Below are positions 53,657 through 61,589 of a stretch of DNA of 64,000 nt, piece by piece. The position numbers and the translations under genes were made by a program. The DNA comes from Thermoactinospora rubra. Lineage in GTDB: Bacteria > Actinomycetota > Actinomycetes > Streptosporangiales > Streptosporangiaceae. Position 1 is the first letter of the stretch. Each line of letters opens with the position of its first letter. The notes beneath the pieces were generated by a model. That model was given only the letters and a program-made list of their open reading frames with translations. It did no database searches and had not been told where the DNA came from. The stretch lies in NCBI RefSeq assembly GCF_002093975.1, contig NZ_KZ084333.1, forward strand, positions 29,510 to 93,509, in the 5' to 3' direction.

Positions 53657-54889
53657 ATGACCATGCCGGGGCTGAAGACCGTCGACCACGAGTTCGCCGT
53701 GCCGCTGGACCACGCCGCTCCGGACGGCCCGGCCATCACGGTCTTCGCCCGCGAGATCGCCGACCCCGGCCGGGCGGGGGAGGACCTGCCGTGGGTGGTG
53801 TTCCTGCAGGGCGGCCCGGGCGGCAGGTCGCCGCGGCCGACCGGCCCCGCCTACTTCCGCCACATCCTCAAGACCCACCGCGTCCTGCTGCTCGACCAGC
53901 GGGGGACCGGCCGCAGCACCCCGGTGACCGCCGCCACGCTGGCCGGGAGCGACGCCGAGATCGCCCGCTACCTGACGCACTTCCGCGCCGACGCCATCGT
54001 CGGCGACTGCGAGCACATCCGCCGCGAGCTCGGCGTCGAGAAGTGGGAGACGTGGGGGCAGAGCTACGGCGGCTTCATCACCCTCACCTACCTGTCGCTC
54101 GCGCCCGAGTCCCTCAGGGCGTGCCACGTCACCGGCGGCCTGCCCGGGCTCGACGCCTCGGCCGACGACGTCTACGCCCGGACCTACCCCCGCGTCCGCG
54201 CCAAGGTCGGCGCCCTCTACCGGCGCTATCCCGAGGACGCCGCGGCGGTCCGGCGCATCGCCGAGCACCTGGCCGGGGAGGAGGTCCTGCTGCCCGACGG
54301 CGACCGGCTCACGGTCGCGCGGTTCAAGTCGCTCGGGCACGGGCTCGGCATGGCCGACGGCCTGGAGAAGGTGCACTGGCTGCTGGAGGAGGCCTGGACC
54401 GGCGGACGCCTGTCCGACGTCTTCCTCTACGACGTCATGATGGCCACCGGCTTCCACGGCGCCCCGCTGTACGCGGTCCTCCACGAGTCGATCTACGCGC
54501 AGGGAACGGCCACGCGGTGGGCGGCGCACCGGCTGCTGCCCGGCGACTTCACCGCGCCCGAGATGCTCACCGGCGAAATGATCTATCCCTGGATGTTCGA
54601 GGACATGCGCGCCCTGCGCCCGTTCCGCGGCGCGGCCGAACTGCTGGCCGCCAAGGACGACTGGCCCGCCCTCTACGACCCGGTACGGCTGGCCGCCAAC
54701 GAGGTGCCGGTCGCCGCGGTGGTGTACCACGACGACATGTACGTCGACGCCGGCCTGTCGCTGGAGACCGCCGGCCGCGTGGGCAACCTCAGGGTGTGGG
54801 TGACCAGCGAGTACGAGCACGACGGCTTCCGCGCCGACGGCGAGCGGGTCACCGCCCGCCTCATGGACATGGCCGCCGGGCGGATCTAA
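53657..54889 (+). CDS. Alpha/beta hydrolase, proline iminopeptidase-like
   Basis: A 410-residue cytosolic peptidase-type hydrolase. The prolyl-aminopeptidase blocks are VVFLQGGPGGRSP (oxyanion region), LLLDQRGTGRS and the nucleophile elbow GQSYGG. No signal peptide is present. ATG at 53657 lies six bases after TAGATT, indicating a leaderless transcript. Its divergent partner is an LLM oxidoreductase and the shared operator suggests it acts in the same regulon, perhaps on an amide or ester rather than a peptide. The longer family form (over 400 residues) is common in actinobacteria. Confidence 0.87.
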   Translation: MTMPGLKTVDHEFAVPLDHAAPDGPAITVFAREIADPGRAGEDLPWVVFLQGGPGGRSPRPTGPAYFRHILKTHRVLLLDQRGTGRSTPVTAATLAGSDAEIARYLTHFRADAIVGDCEHIRRELGVEKWETWGQSYGGFITLTYLSLAPESLRACHVTGGLPGLDASADDVYARTYPRVRAKVGALYRRYPEDAAAVRRIAEHLAGEEVLLPDGDRLTVARFKSLGHGLGMADGLEKVHWLLEEAWTGGRLSDVFLYDVMMATGFHGAPLYAVLHESIYAQGTATRWAAHRLLPGDFTAPEMLTGEMIYPWMFEDMRALRPFRGAAELLAAKDDWPALYDPVRLAANEVPVAAVVYHDDMYVDAGLSLETAGRVGNLRVWVTSEYEHDGFRADGERVTARLMDMAAGRI

Positions 54890-54897
54890 CCGGGACC

Positions 54898-56304
54898 CTA
54901 GACCGTCTCGCGCAGCGGCAGCCGTACCTCGAACCAGGTGTCGCCGGGCTCGGACCGCACCTTGATCTCGCCGCCGTGCCGGCCCGCCACGATGCGGTAG
55001 CAGATGTCCAGCCCCAGCCCCGTGCCCTTGCCGACGGCCTTGGTGGTGAAGAACGGCTCGAAGATGCGGTCCCTGATCGCCTCGGGGACGCCGGGGCCGG
55101 TGTCGCCCATCTCGATGATGGCCTCGTCCTCGTCATGGGCCGTGCGGATGGTCAGCGTGCCCTCGCCGTCCATCGCGTCCAGCGCGTTGTGGATGAGGTT
55201 GGTCCACACCTGGTTGAGCTCGCCCGCGTAGGCCGGGATGGGCGGCAGCGTGCGGTCGTAGTCGGTGGCGACCGTGACGCCCGGCGGGATCTTGCCGCGG
55301 AAGATCGCGATCGTGCTGTCGAGCAGGTCGTGCACGTCGACCGTCTGGAACGGCGCCCGGTCCATCTGGGAGTACTGCTTGGCGGAGGCCAGCAGCGAGC
55401 TGATCCGCTCGGTCGCCTCGGTGACCTCGTTGAGCATCTGCGAGATCTCCACGGCCTCGGCCAGCCAGCGCAGCGCGGTTCCGGCGTGCTCCTCGCCGAC
55501 CTTGTGCCGCACCTTCTCCAGGGTGTCCAGCCCGAAGCCGGCGTTGACCAGGGCGGGGGCCAGCTCCCACGGGTCGCCGATGCCCATGGCCTCCAGCGCG
55601 TCGCCCAGCTCGTCCTCGGCGTCGGAGACCTCCAGCGGGCTGCGCTGGGGGAGCTTGCCGACCGCCTCGGCGCAGGACTCGACCGTGTCGATCAGCGCGC
55701 GCAGCCGCTCCGGCGCGATCCCCGCCTCGGCCAGGGCGGCCAGCTGCATCCGGGAGTTCCTGATGAGCTGGCGCAGCTCGCCCACCGCCCGCCGGGCGGC
55801 CGCCGCGGGGTTGTTGAGCTCGTGCGTCAGCCCGGCCGTGATCTGGCCGAGCGCGGCCAGCCGCTGCCGCCGGTCGATGACCTCCCGCTGCGTCCTGCCG
55901 CCCAGGAACATGCCCTGCAGCAGGTGCGTCGCCATCGGGAACCACTCGCTGACGATGTAGGCGAACTTCTTGGCCGGCAGGACGAAGAAGCGCGAGGGCG
56001 CAGTGGCGCGCAGCGAGTGGGTGTAGAACGGCGGGGCCTGCGGGCCGAGCCAGGCGGAGGTGGCGCCCGCGTACACCCCCGGCTGGGAGGTGCGCGGCTG
56101 GGAGACCGTCCCGGCCGTGGTCTCGGTGATCATCTGCACCTCGCCCTCGACCAGGACGAAGAAGCAGGTGGCCTCCTCGCCCTGCCTGACCACCAGCTCG
56201 TCCTTGGCGTAGGCGCGCTCCTCGCCCTTGGCCAGCAGCATCGCCAGCTGCTCGTCGCTCAGCTTCTCGAACAGGAACAGCTTGCGCAGCTCATCTGCGT
56301 TCAT
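54898..56304 (-). CDS. Sensor histidine kinase with N-terminal cNMP-binding domain
   Basis: A 468-residue soluble signal-transduction kinase. Residues about 10-140 form a cyclic-nucleotide-binding-type beta barrel (VEGEVQMITE region). The HisKA dimerisation helix has the phospho-acceptor in LTHELNNPAAAARRAV. The HATPase part shows NLIHNALDAM, GDTGPGVPEAIRDRIFEPFF and KGTGLGLDICYRIV. There is no membrane helix. The gene normally neighbours a receiver/thioredoxin-reductase-like fusion, as here, but an IS605-type element lies between the two. Its promoter region is cut by that element's left end about 20 bases upstream. Confidence 0.9.
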   Translation of the reverse strand: MNADELRKLFLFEKLSDEQLAMLLAKGEERAYAKDELVVRQGEEATCFFVLVEGEVQMITETTAGTVSQPRTSQPGVYAGATSAWLGPQAPPFYTHSLRATAPSRFFVLPAKKFAYIVSEWFPMATHLLQGMFLGGRTQREVIDRRQRLAALGQITAGLTHELNNPAAAARRAVGELRQLIRNSRMQLAALAEAGIAPERLRALIDTVESCAEAVGKLPQRSPLEVSDAEDELGDALEAMGIGDPWELAPALVNAGFGLDTLEKVRHKVGEEHAGTALRWLAEAVEISQMLNEVTEATERISSLLASAKQYSQMDRAPFQTVDVHDLLDSTIAIFRGKIPPGVTVATDYDRTLPPIPAYAGELNQVWTNLIHNALDAMDGEGTLTIRTAHDEDEAIIEMGDTGPGVPEAIRDRIFEPFFTTKAVGKGTGLGLDICYRIVAGRHGGEIKVRSEPGDTWFEVRLPLRETV

Positions 56305-56325
56305 CGGATATCCGGGGCGGAGACC

Positions 56326-56341
56326 CCCGCCTTCAGGCGGG
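56326..56341 (+). repeat. IS605-type left-end hairpin (tnpB copy 2)
   Basis: CCCGCC at 56326-56331 and GGCGGG at 56336-56341 pair around TTCA in the 90 bases between the kinase start and TnpB copy 2. A subterminal hairpin of this kind is what IS605-family left ends carry. No such hairpin was found upstream of copy 1. Confidence 0.5.
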
Positions 56342-56396
56342 CGGGCAAGCCCCTCCCTCCCCTGGTTTTGTCGGTGGGGTCGGCTAGGTTGATCAC

Positions 56397-57599
56397 ATGT
56401 CCCGGTTCCGCCTCCAGCCCACCCCTGCCCAAGAGCAGGCGCTGCTGGAGCACTGCGCGCATGCGCGGTTTGTGTGGAATCTGGCGGTGGAGCAGCACAG
56501 CCACTGGCGGCCGGGACGCGCCGGCGCGCCGGGCTACGCCGAGCAGTCGCGTCAGCTGACCGAGGCGCGGGCGGCGTTTCCCTGGCTGGCCGCCGGATCG
56601 CAGACCGTGCAGCAGCAGGCGTTGCGGGACTTCGCCCGGGCCATGGCGAACTTCTTTGACGGCACCCACGGCCGGCCGAGCTGGCGTAAGGCCGGGCGGC
56701 ACGAGGGGTTCCGCATCGTCGGGGTGCGGGGACGGCACTGGGCGGTGCGCCGCCTGTCGCGGCGGGTGGGCGAGGTGAGGATCCCGAAGGTGGGGTGGGT
56801 GCGGGTGCGCTGGTCGCGCCCGGTACCCGAGGGCGCCAAGTCCTTCCGCGTCACCCGGGACCGGGCCGGGCGCTGGCATGTGGCCTTCGCCGCGATCCCG
56901 GCCCCGATCCCCGCGCCCGGCACCGGCGAGGCGGTCGGTGTGGATCGCGGGGTCGCCGTCAGCGCCGCCTTGTCCACCGGGGAGTTGCTGACCGCGCCCA
57001 CGCTGCGGGAAACGGAGCAAGCCCGGCTGCGCAGGCTCCAGCGCAAGCTGGCCCGCGCCCGGCGCGGCTCGGCCCGCCGCGCCAAGGTGAAAGCGGCGAT
57101 CGCCCGGCTGAAGGCCCGGGAGGCCGACCGGCGCAAGGACTGGGTGGAGAAGACTTCTACCGGCCTGGCCCGCCGGTTCGATGTGATCGCCGTGGAAGAC
57201 CTGAACATCTCGGCCATGACCCGCTCGGCGCGCGGCACCGTCGAGGCGCCAGGCCGGAATGTGCGGGCCAAGGCGGGGCTGAACCGGTGCATCCTGGCCT
57301 CCGGCTGGGGACAGATGGCAGAGCGGCTGGAGCACAAGGCGCCCGGCCGGGTGGTGAAGGTCAACCCCGCGTTCACGAGCCAGCGGTGCTCGGCGTGCGG
57401 GACCGTGGAGCGGAACAGTCGCGAGAGCCAAGCACTGTTCCGCTGCCGGTCCTGCGGATATGCCGATCACGCTGATGTGAACGCGGCCCGCAACATCGAG
57501 CTGGCGGCAGGGCGTGCCGTGTCTGCGCGGGAAGGGCCACGCGATGGCGGGCCGGTGCACCGCGAACCTCAACCTGTCCTCCTCTCGACGCAGAGCTGA
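56397..57599 (+). CDS. tnpB: TnpB (IS605-type RNA-guided nuclease), copy 2
   Basis: A 400-residue TnpB: N-terminal SRFRLQPTPAQEQALLEHCA with NLAVEQHSHW. The nuclease has Asp in VGVDRGVAVSAALSTG, Glu in AVEDLNISAMTRS and Asp in HADVNAARNIE, with a zinc ribbon CSACG and CRSCG. It is only distantly related to copy 1 (different length and motifs), so it represents a separate insertion. ATG at 56397 is preceded by the left-end hairpin and the gene is followed by the right-end hairpin (57603-57640). It is inserted between the histidine kinase and the receiver-reductase gene. Confidence 0.9.
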   Translation: MSRFRLQPTPAQEQALLEHCAHARFVWNLAVEQHSHWRPGRAGAPGYAEQSRQLTEARAAFPWLAAGSQTVQQQALRDFARAMANFFDGTHGRPSWRKAGRHEGFRIVGVRGRHWAVRRLSRRVGEVRIPKVGWVRVRWSRPVPEGAKSFRVTRDRAGRWHVAFAAIPAPIPAPGTGEAVGVDRGVAVSAALSTGELLTAPTLRETEQARLRRLQRKLARARRGSARRAKVKAAIARLKAREADRRKDWVEKTSTGLARRFDVIAVEDLNISAMTRSARGTVEAPGRNVRAKAGLNRCILASGWGQMAERLEHKAPGRVVKVNPAFTSQRCSACGTVERNSRESQALFRCRSCGYADHADVNAARNIELAAGRAVSAREGPRDGGPVHREPQPVLLSTQS

Positions 57600-57602
57600 C
57601 GG

Positions 57603-57640
57603 GTTGGAATCTCCCTCGTTCACGAGGGGGAGGACGTCAA
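57603..57640 (+). repeat. IS605-type right end with hairpin (tnpB copy 2)
   Basis: GTTGGAATC, an imperfect hairpin CTCCCTCGTTCACGAGGGGGAG-like (about 57612-57632), then GAGGACGTCAA. It shares the GTTGGAATC and GAGGAxGTCAA frame with the end of copy 1, while the hairpin itself differs. The final TCA provides the stop codon of the convergent reductase gene. Confidence 0.7.
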
Positions 57641-59145
57641 TGCTTCTCCAAATAGCGGTGGACCAGCGCCACCGCCATCGCGCCCTCGCCGACGGCCGAG
57701 GCGACCCTCTTGATCGACTCGGCGCGGACGTCGCCCGCGGCGAACACGCCGGGGACGTTGGTCTCCAGGAAGTACGGCTCCCGCCGCAGCGGCCAGTTGC
57801 GCGGCCGCCGCCCGCCCGCCACCAGGTCGGGCCCGGTCAGCACGAACCCCTTGGCGTCGCGCTCGACGGTGTCGTCCAGCCAGGAGGTGAACGGCTCGGC
57901 CCCGATGAACACGAACAGCCACTGCGCGTCGACCGTGCGCTCCCGCCCGGCCTCCGAGATCGTCAGCCGTTCCAGGTGCCCGTCGCCGGAGGCCCCGGTG
58001 ACCTGCGTGGCCAGGTGCACCTGGATGTTGGGCAGGGCGGCGATCTGCTCGATGAGGTAGTGGGACATGGACTTCTCCAACCCGTCACCCCTCACCAACA
58101 AATGCACGGTGCTGGCGAATCCCGCCAGGTAGACGGCCGCCTGCCCGGCCGAGTTGGCCGCGCCCACGACGTAGACCTCGCTGCCGGAGCAGCTGGGCGC
58201 CTCGGTCAGGGCGGCGCCGTAGAAGACGCCGCGGCCCACGAAGTCCTCCAGGCCGGGCGCGTCCAGGCGGCGGTAGCTGACGCCGGTGGCGAGGATGACG
58301 GCGTGGGCGGCGATCTCGCCGCCGTCGGTGAAACGCACCACGCGGGCCTGGCCGCGCGGTTCCAGGCTGACCGCCTTGCGGGCGGTGAGCAGCTCGGCGC
58401 CGAACTTCAGCGCCTGCCTGCGGGCCCGGTCGGCGAGCTGGGCGCCGGAGACGCCGTCGGGGAAGCCCAGGTAGTTCTCGATCCGCGAGCTCTGCCCCGC
58501 CTGGCCGCCGGAGGCGTGCGCCTCGACCAGAACGGTCTCGAGCCCCTCGGAGGCGCCGTAGACGGCGGCGCCCAGCCCGGCGGGCCCGCCGCCGATGACG
58601 ATGAGGTCGTAGAAGTCCGTGGCGGGGGTGGTCGACAGCCCCACGGCCGCGGCCAGCGTCGCCTGGTCGGGCTCCTGCAGGGACCGCCCGTCGGCGGTGA
58701 CCACGAGCGGCAGGCGGCACTGCTCGCCCCCGGCCGCGGCCACCAGCTGGGCGGCCTCCGGCTCCTCGGCCAGCATCCACCGGTAGGGGACGTGGTTGCG
58801 CGCCAGGAACTCCCGCACCTTGTAGGAGGGCGCCGACCAGCGGTCGCCCACCACCCGCAGCTCGGCAGGGGGCACCCGGTCGGTCCGCTGCCAGGCCTCC
58901 AGCTGGCCGTCGATCACCGGGTAGAACTTCTCCTCCGGCGGGTCCCACGGCTTGAGCAGGTAGTGGTCCAGGTCGACCACGTTGATGGCCTGGATGGCGG
59001 CGTCGGTGTCGGCGTACGCGGTGAGCAGGACCCGCCGCGCGTAGGGATACATGTCCATCGCCCGCTCGAGGAACTGAACGCCGTTCATCTGCGGCATCCG
59101 GTAGTCGGCGAGGACGGCGGCCACCTCGTCGCCACGCAGGCGCAT
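57637..59145 (-). CDS. Receiver/thioredoxin-reductase-like fusion, main part (frameshifted 5')
   Basis: The intact 502-residue frame starts inside a response-regulator receiver domain (VLADYRMPQMNG with the phospho-Asp, LLTAYADTDAAIQAI, HYLLKPWDPP). It continues with a glutaredoxin/thioredoxin-like module without cysteines (about 95-165) and ends in a thioredoxin-reductase-like FAD/NAD domain (IVIGGGPAGLGAAVYG, VYVVGAANSAGQAA, GVFAAGDVRAESIKRVAS). The usual redox CxxC is absent (EAPSCSGSE has one Cys). The receiver start lies in another frame at 59085-59294, so a one-base shift near 59160-59185 breaks the gene. It is the likely partner of the kinase at 54898-56304. The stop is in the IS right end. 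Confidence 0.8.
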   Translation of the reverse strand: MRLRGDEVAAVLADYRMPQMNGVQFLERAMDMYPYARRVLLTAYADTDAAIQAINVVDLDHYLLKPWDPPEEKFYPVIDGQLEAWQRTDRVPPAELRVVGDRWSAPSYKVREFLARNHVPYRWMLAEEPEAAQLVAAAGGEQCRLPLVVTADGRSLQEPDQATLAAAVGLSTTPATDFYDLIVIGGGPAGLGAAVYGASEGLETVLVEAHASGGQAGQSSRIENYLGFPDGVSGAQLADRARRQALKFGAELLTARKAVSLEPRGQARVVRFTDGGEIAAHAVILATGVSYRRLDAPGLEDFVGRGVFYGAALTEAPSCSGSEVYVVGAANSAGQAAVYLAGFASTVHLLVRGDGLEKSMSHYLIEQIAALPNIQVHLATQVTGASGDGHLERLTISEAGRERTVDAQWLFVFIGAEPFTSWLDDTVERDAKGFVLTGPDLVAGGRRPRNWPLRREPYFLETNVPGVFAAGDVRAESIKRVASAVGEGAMAVALVHRYLEKH

Positions 59146-59294
59146 CTCCCGCAGGGCCTCGATGCCCTGCGCGCCTCCTCCGCCCTGACGATCCGGTACT
59201 GCCGGCCGTACCGGCGCCGCAGGTCCCGGGCCACGGCCCGCGAGACACCCGGGTCGTCGTCCACGGTCACGATGACTGGCTTGTCCGTGCTCAC
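59085..59294 (-). pseudogene. Receiver-domain N-terminus, out of frame
   Basis: The frame opens MSTDKPVIVTVDDDPGVSRA, the first strand and acidic pair of a receiver domain, and runs to RIVRAEEA. The next expected segment, GIEALREMRLRGDE, is in the frame of the 57637-59145 gene. The break lies in the GC-rich stretch at about 59160-59185. It should be joined with the preceding entry as one gene starting at ATG 59294. Confidence 0.75.
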
Positions 59295-59315
59295 CCTAGA
59301 AGGATGTCATGCGGG

Positions 59316-59936
59316 CTAGTAAGCCACGTCCACGGTCCGCCGGTGCGTGGCCGGGTCGGGCAGGACCCGCAGGACGGCGTCGGCCAGATCCTCGCGGCCG
59401 ATGCCGTAGCCGGAGCGGAGGCCGGTGCCGACGGCCATGCGGTAGCGGCCCGTGGCGGGCCTGTCGCTCAGGCGCGGCGGGCGGACGACCGTCCAGTCCA
59501 GCGGAGCGTCCTGGAGGAAGCGCAGCAGCCGCTCGCTTTCCCGGTACGGGTGGCGCAGGACCGTGGAGTGCAGAAGGATCTTGCTGAGCCGTTGCACGGG
59601 GGTGTCGGCGGGGGTGTTGGCCAGCGCGGTGGTGACGGCCACGAGCCGCTTGACGCCGGCTTCGAGCATGGCGGCCACGACGTTGGGGCCGCCCTCGGAG
59701 TAGATCGTGCTCGGGCCGGGACGGGTGGGCCCGGCCAGGAAGACCACCGCGTGGCTGTCCGGCTCGATCGTCACCGGGCCCAGCACGTCGCCCTGGACCA
59801 CCGACAGGCCGGGATGGCTCTCGGTCACCGCCTCGGGGCGCCGGGCCACCGCCGTGACCACGTGCCCCTCGGCCAGCGCCTTCCTGACGAAGTGGCGGCC
59901 GGTGCCGCCGGTCGCTCCGAAAACGGTCAGCCTCAT
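59316..59936 (-). CDS. NAD(P)-binding reductase, NmrA/atypical SDR-like
   Basis: A 206-residue Rossmann protein: GATGGTGRHFVRKALAEGH (NADP loop), VVQGDVLGP, AVTTALANTP and DWTVVRPPRLSD, as in NmrA-like and biliverdin-reductase-B-like atypical SDRs. It is probably a flavin or quinone reductase-like or redox-sensing protein. ATG at 59936 is chosen since AGGAGG precedes it by five bases; longer starts overlap the operators. It is divergent from a TetR gene across two palindromes, a common arrangement for a stress-induced reductase and its repressor. Confidence 0.85.
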   Translation of the reverse strand: MRLTVFGATGGTGRHFVRKALAEGHVVTAVARRPEAVTESHPGLSVVQGDVLGPVTIEPDSHAVVFLAGPTRPGPSTIYSEGGPNVVAAMLEAGVKRLVAVTTALANTPADTPVQRLSKILLHSTVLRHPYRESERLLRFLQDAPLDWTVVRPPRLSDRPATGRYRMAVGTGLRSGYGIGREDLADAVLRVLPDPATHRRTVDVAY

Positions 59937-59950
59937 CGCCGCCTCCTCAG

Positions 59951-59998
59951 GTGAGTGAGTGCTCACTTACCCCTATGATGGGTGAGTGCCCACTCACC
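59951..59998. promoter_or_regulatory. Two TetR operators between reductase and tetR
   Basis: AGTGAGTGCTCACT (59956-59969) is a palindrome with a two-base centre. GGTGAGTGCCCACTCACC (59981-59998) has perfect eight-base arms. Both contain GTGAGTG/CACTCAC-type half-sites. The second covers the GTG start of the TetR gene at 59986, so strong autorepression is expected. Confidence 0.75.
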
Positions 59999-60594
59999 GT
60001 CAAGAGACCCGGGAGCGCATCGTCGAGGCCGCCGCGGCCGTCATCGACGAGCACGGCGTCGCGGGCGCGACCACCAAGCGGATCGCGGCCCGCGCGGGCT
60101 GCTCAGAGGCGCTGCTGTACAAGCACTTCGGCAGCAAGGAGGAGCTCTTCCTCGCCGCGCTGCTGGGCCGCCTGCCCGCGCTCGGCCCGGCCCTGGCGCG
60201 GCTGCACGCCCGCGTGGGCGTGGGCGACCTCGTCGAAAACCTGACCGAGTTCGCGGTCACGGCGACCGAGTTCTACCGCCGGGCGGTTCCCATGGCCGCG
60301 GGCCTGGTCGGCGAGCCGGCCCTGCTGGCGAGCTTCCGCGCCATGCTGGAGAGCAGGGGCATCGGCCCGCACGTGCCCATCGGGGTGCTGGCCGACTACT
60401 TCCGCGCCGAGCAGGAGGCCGGCCGGCTGTCGAGGGAGGTCGACGCCGACGCCGCCGCGGCGCTGCTCATGGGCGCCTGCTACCACCGGGCGAACCTGAC
60501 CTACATGCTCGACCTGCCCGGCACGACGCCCGGCTACGCGCGCTCGGTGGTGACCACCCTGCTGGCCGGGCTGCTGCCCGGGCTCAGGCGATGA
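59986..60594 (+). CDS. TetR-family transcriptional regulator
   Basis: A 202-residue TetR protein. The DNA-binding part is RIVEAAAAVIDEHGVAGATT with ARAGCSEALLYKHFGSKEEL. The ligand-binding half is all helical. GTG at 59986 is chosen because MPTHRQETRERIVEAA is the expected short lead-in; it lies within an operator. It probably represses the divergent NAD(P) reductase and itself. Its end overlaps the convergent SDR gene by 11 bases. Confidence 0.88.
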   Translation: MPTHRQETRERIVEAAAAVIDEHGVAGATTKRIAARAGCSEALLYKHFGSKEELFLAALLGRLPALGPALARLHARVGVGDLVENLTEFAVTATEFYRRAVPMAAGLVGEPALLASFRAMLESRGIGPHVPIGVLADYFRAEQEAGRLSREVDADAAAALLMGACYHRANLTYMLDLPGTTPGYARSVVTTLLAGLLPGLRR

Positions 60595-61345
60595 CCCGGC
60601 TGGCCCCGCCGTCGACCAGGATCGAGGTGCCGGTGACGAACGAGGCCCGCTCGCTGGCCAGGAACGCGATCACGTCGCCCACCTCCTCGGGCCGCCCGAC
60701 GCGCCCCAGGGGCACCTCGCCCGCGTAGGCGCGCAGGCCCTCCTCGCCGCCCGCCAGGCTCCTGAGCCGGTCGGTGTCGACCGGGCCCGGCAGCACGTTG
60801 TTGATCAGCACGCCCTTCGCGCCCACGTCGCGGGCGAGCGTCCTGACCACCCCGGCGACGGCCGAGCGGGTCGCGTTGGACAGGGCCAGCCCGTCGATCG
60901 CCTCCCGCGCCGACCTGCTCGTGATCGTCACGATCCGGCCCCAGCCCCGCTCGCACATGTCGGGCAGCACCGCGCGGATCATGCGGACCGTGCCCAGGAG
61001 GTTGCGCTGCACCGCCACGTCCCAGTCGGCCAGGTCCACCTCGGTGAACCGCCCCGGCGGCGGCCCGCCCGCGTTGGCCACGAGGATGTCGACCGGCCCG
61101 AGGACCCCGCGCGTCTCGGCGACCACCCGCTCGGCCGCGGCCGGGTCCTCCACGTCGGCGAGGATCCCGTGCACGGTCGTGCCGTACTCCTGCAGCTCCA
61201 CCACCGCGTCGGCGAGCCGTTGCGGGTTGCGGGCGCTGACGCACACGTGGCAACCCTCGCGCGCCAGGCTCTTGGCGGCCGCCAGGCCCAGCCCGGCGCT
61301 GCCGCCCGTGACGAGCGCGACCTTGTCCTTGATGCCGAGATCCAT
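60584..61345 (-). CDS. SDR-family protein with non-canonical active site
   Basis: A 253-residue SDR: TGGSAGLGLAAAKSLA cofactor loop, VANAGGPPPG, ITSRSAREAIDGLALSNATR and FLASERASFVTG. In the segment that usually carries YxxxK the sequence is SNATR, so the normal Tyr-Lys pair is missing, as in a recognised group of FabG-like proteins with LALSNxxR. Catalysis, if any, must differ. It stands between a TetR gene (convergent) and a YozG/DUF2975 pair on the same strand, 8 bases after it, so it may be co-transcribed with that pair. No KstR2-like site is visible. Confidence 0.83.
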   Translation of the reverse strand: MDLGIKDKVALVTGGSAGLGLAAAKSLAREGCHVCVSARNPQRLADAVVELQEYGTTVHGILADVEDPAAAERVVAETRGVLGPVDILVANAGGPPPGRFTEVDLADWDVAVQRNLLGTVRMIRAVLPDMCERGWGRIVTITSRSAREAIDGLALSNATRSAVAGVVRTLARDVGAKGVLINNVLPGPVDTDRLRSLAGGEEGLRAYAGEVPLGRVGRPEEVGDVIAFLASERASFVTGTSILVDGGASRVIA

Positions 61346-61352
61346 AGGCCGA

Positions 61353-61589
61353 CTATAGAGCGGGCGGCTCGTAGGTGAGCAGGTCGCCCGGCTGGCATTC
61401 CAGCACCTCGCACAGCTTGGTGAGGGTGCTGAACCGGATGGCCTTGGCGCGGCCGTTCTTGAGGATGGAGAGGTTGACGTTGGTGACGCCGACCCTGTCG
61501 GCCAGCTCGGCCAGGGTCATGCCGCGCGCCTTGAGCAGCTCGTCGAGGTGGACGGCTATCGCGTGGTGCTCGACTTCGGCGGGCGACAT
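61353..61589 (-). CDS. XRE-family (YozG-like) regulator
   Basis: A 78-residue helix-turn-helix protein (ELLKARGMTLAELADRVG, VTNVNLSILKNGRAKAIRFS, LCEVLECQPGDLLTY) of the YozG type that usually follows a DUF2975 membrane protein. The ATG overlaps the TGA of the DUF2975 gene (TGATG at 61587-61591), so they are coupled. It probably autoregulates the pair through the inverted repeat at 62202-62231. Confidence 0.88.
   Translation of the reverse strand: MSPAEVEHHAIAVHLDELLKARGMTLAELADRVGVTNVNLSILKNGRAKAIRFSTLTKLCEVLECQPGDLLTYEPPAL

Noticed and set aside
53323..56559. A 1078-codon plus-strand open frame
   Set aside because: It runs antisense or out of frame through three recognised genes (LLM, hydrolase, histidine kinase) and has no domain of its own.
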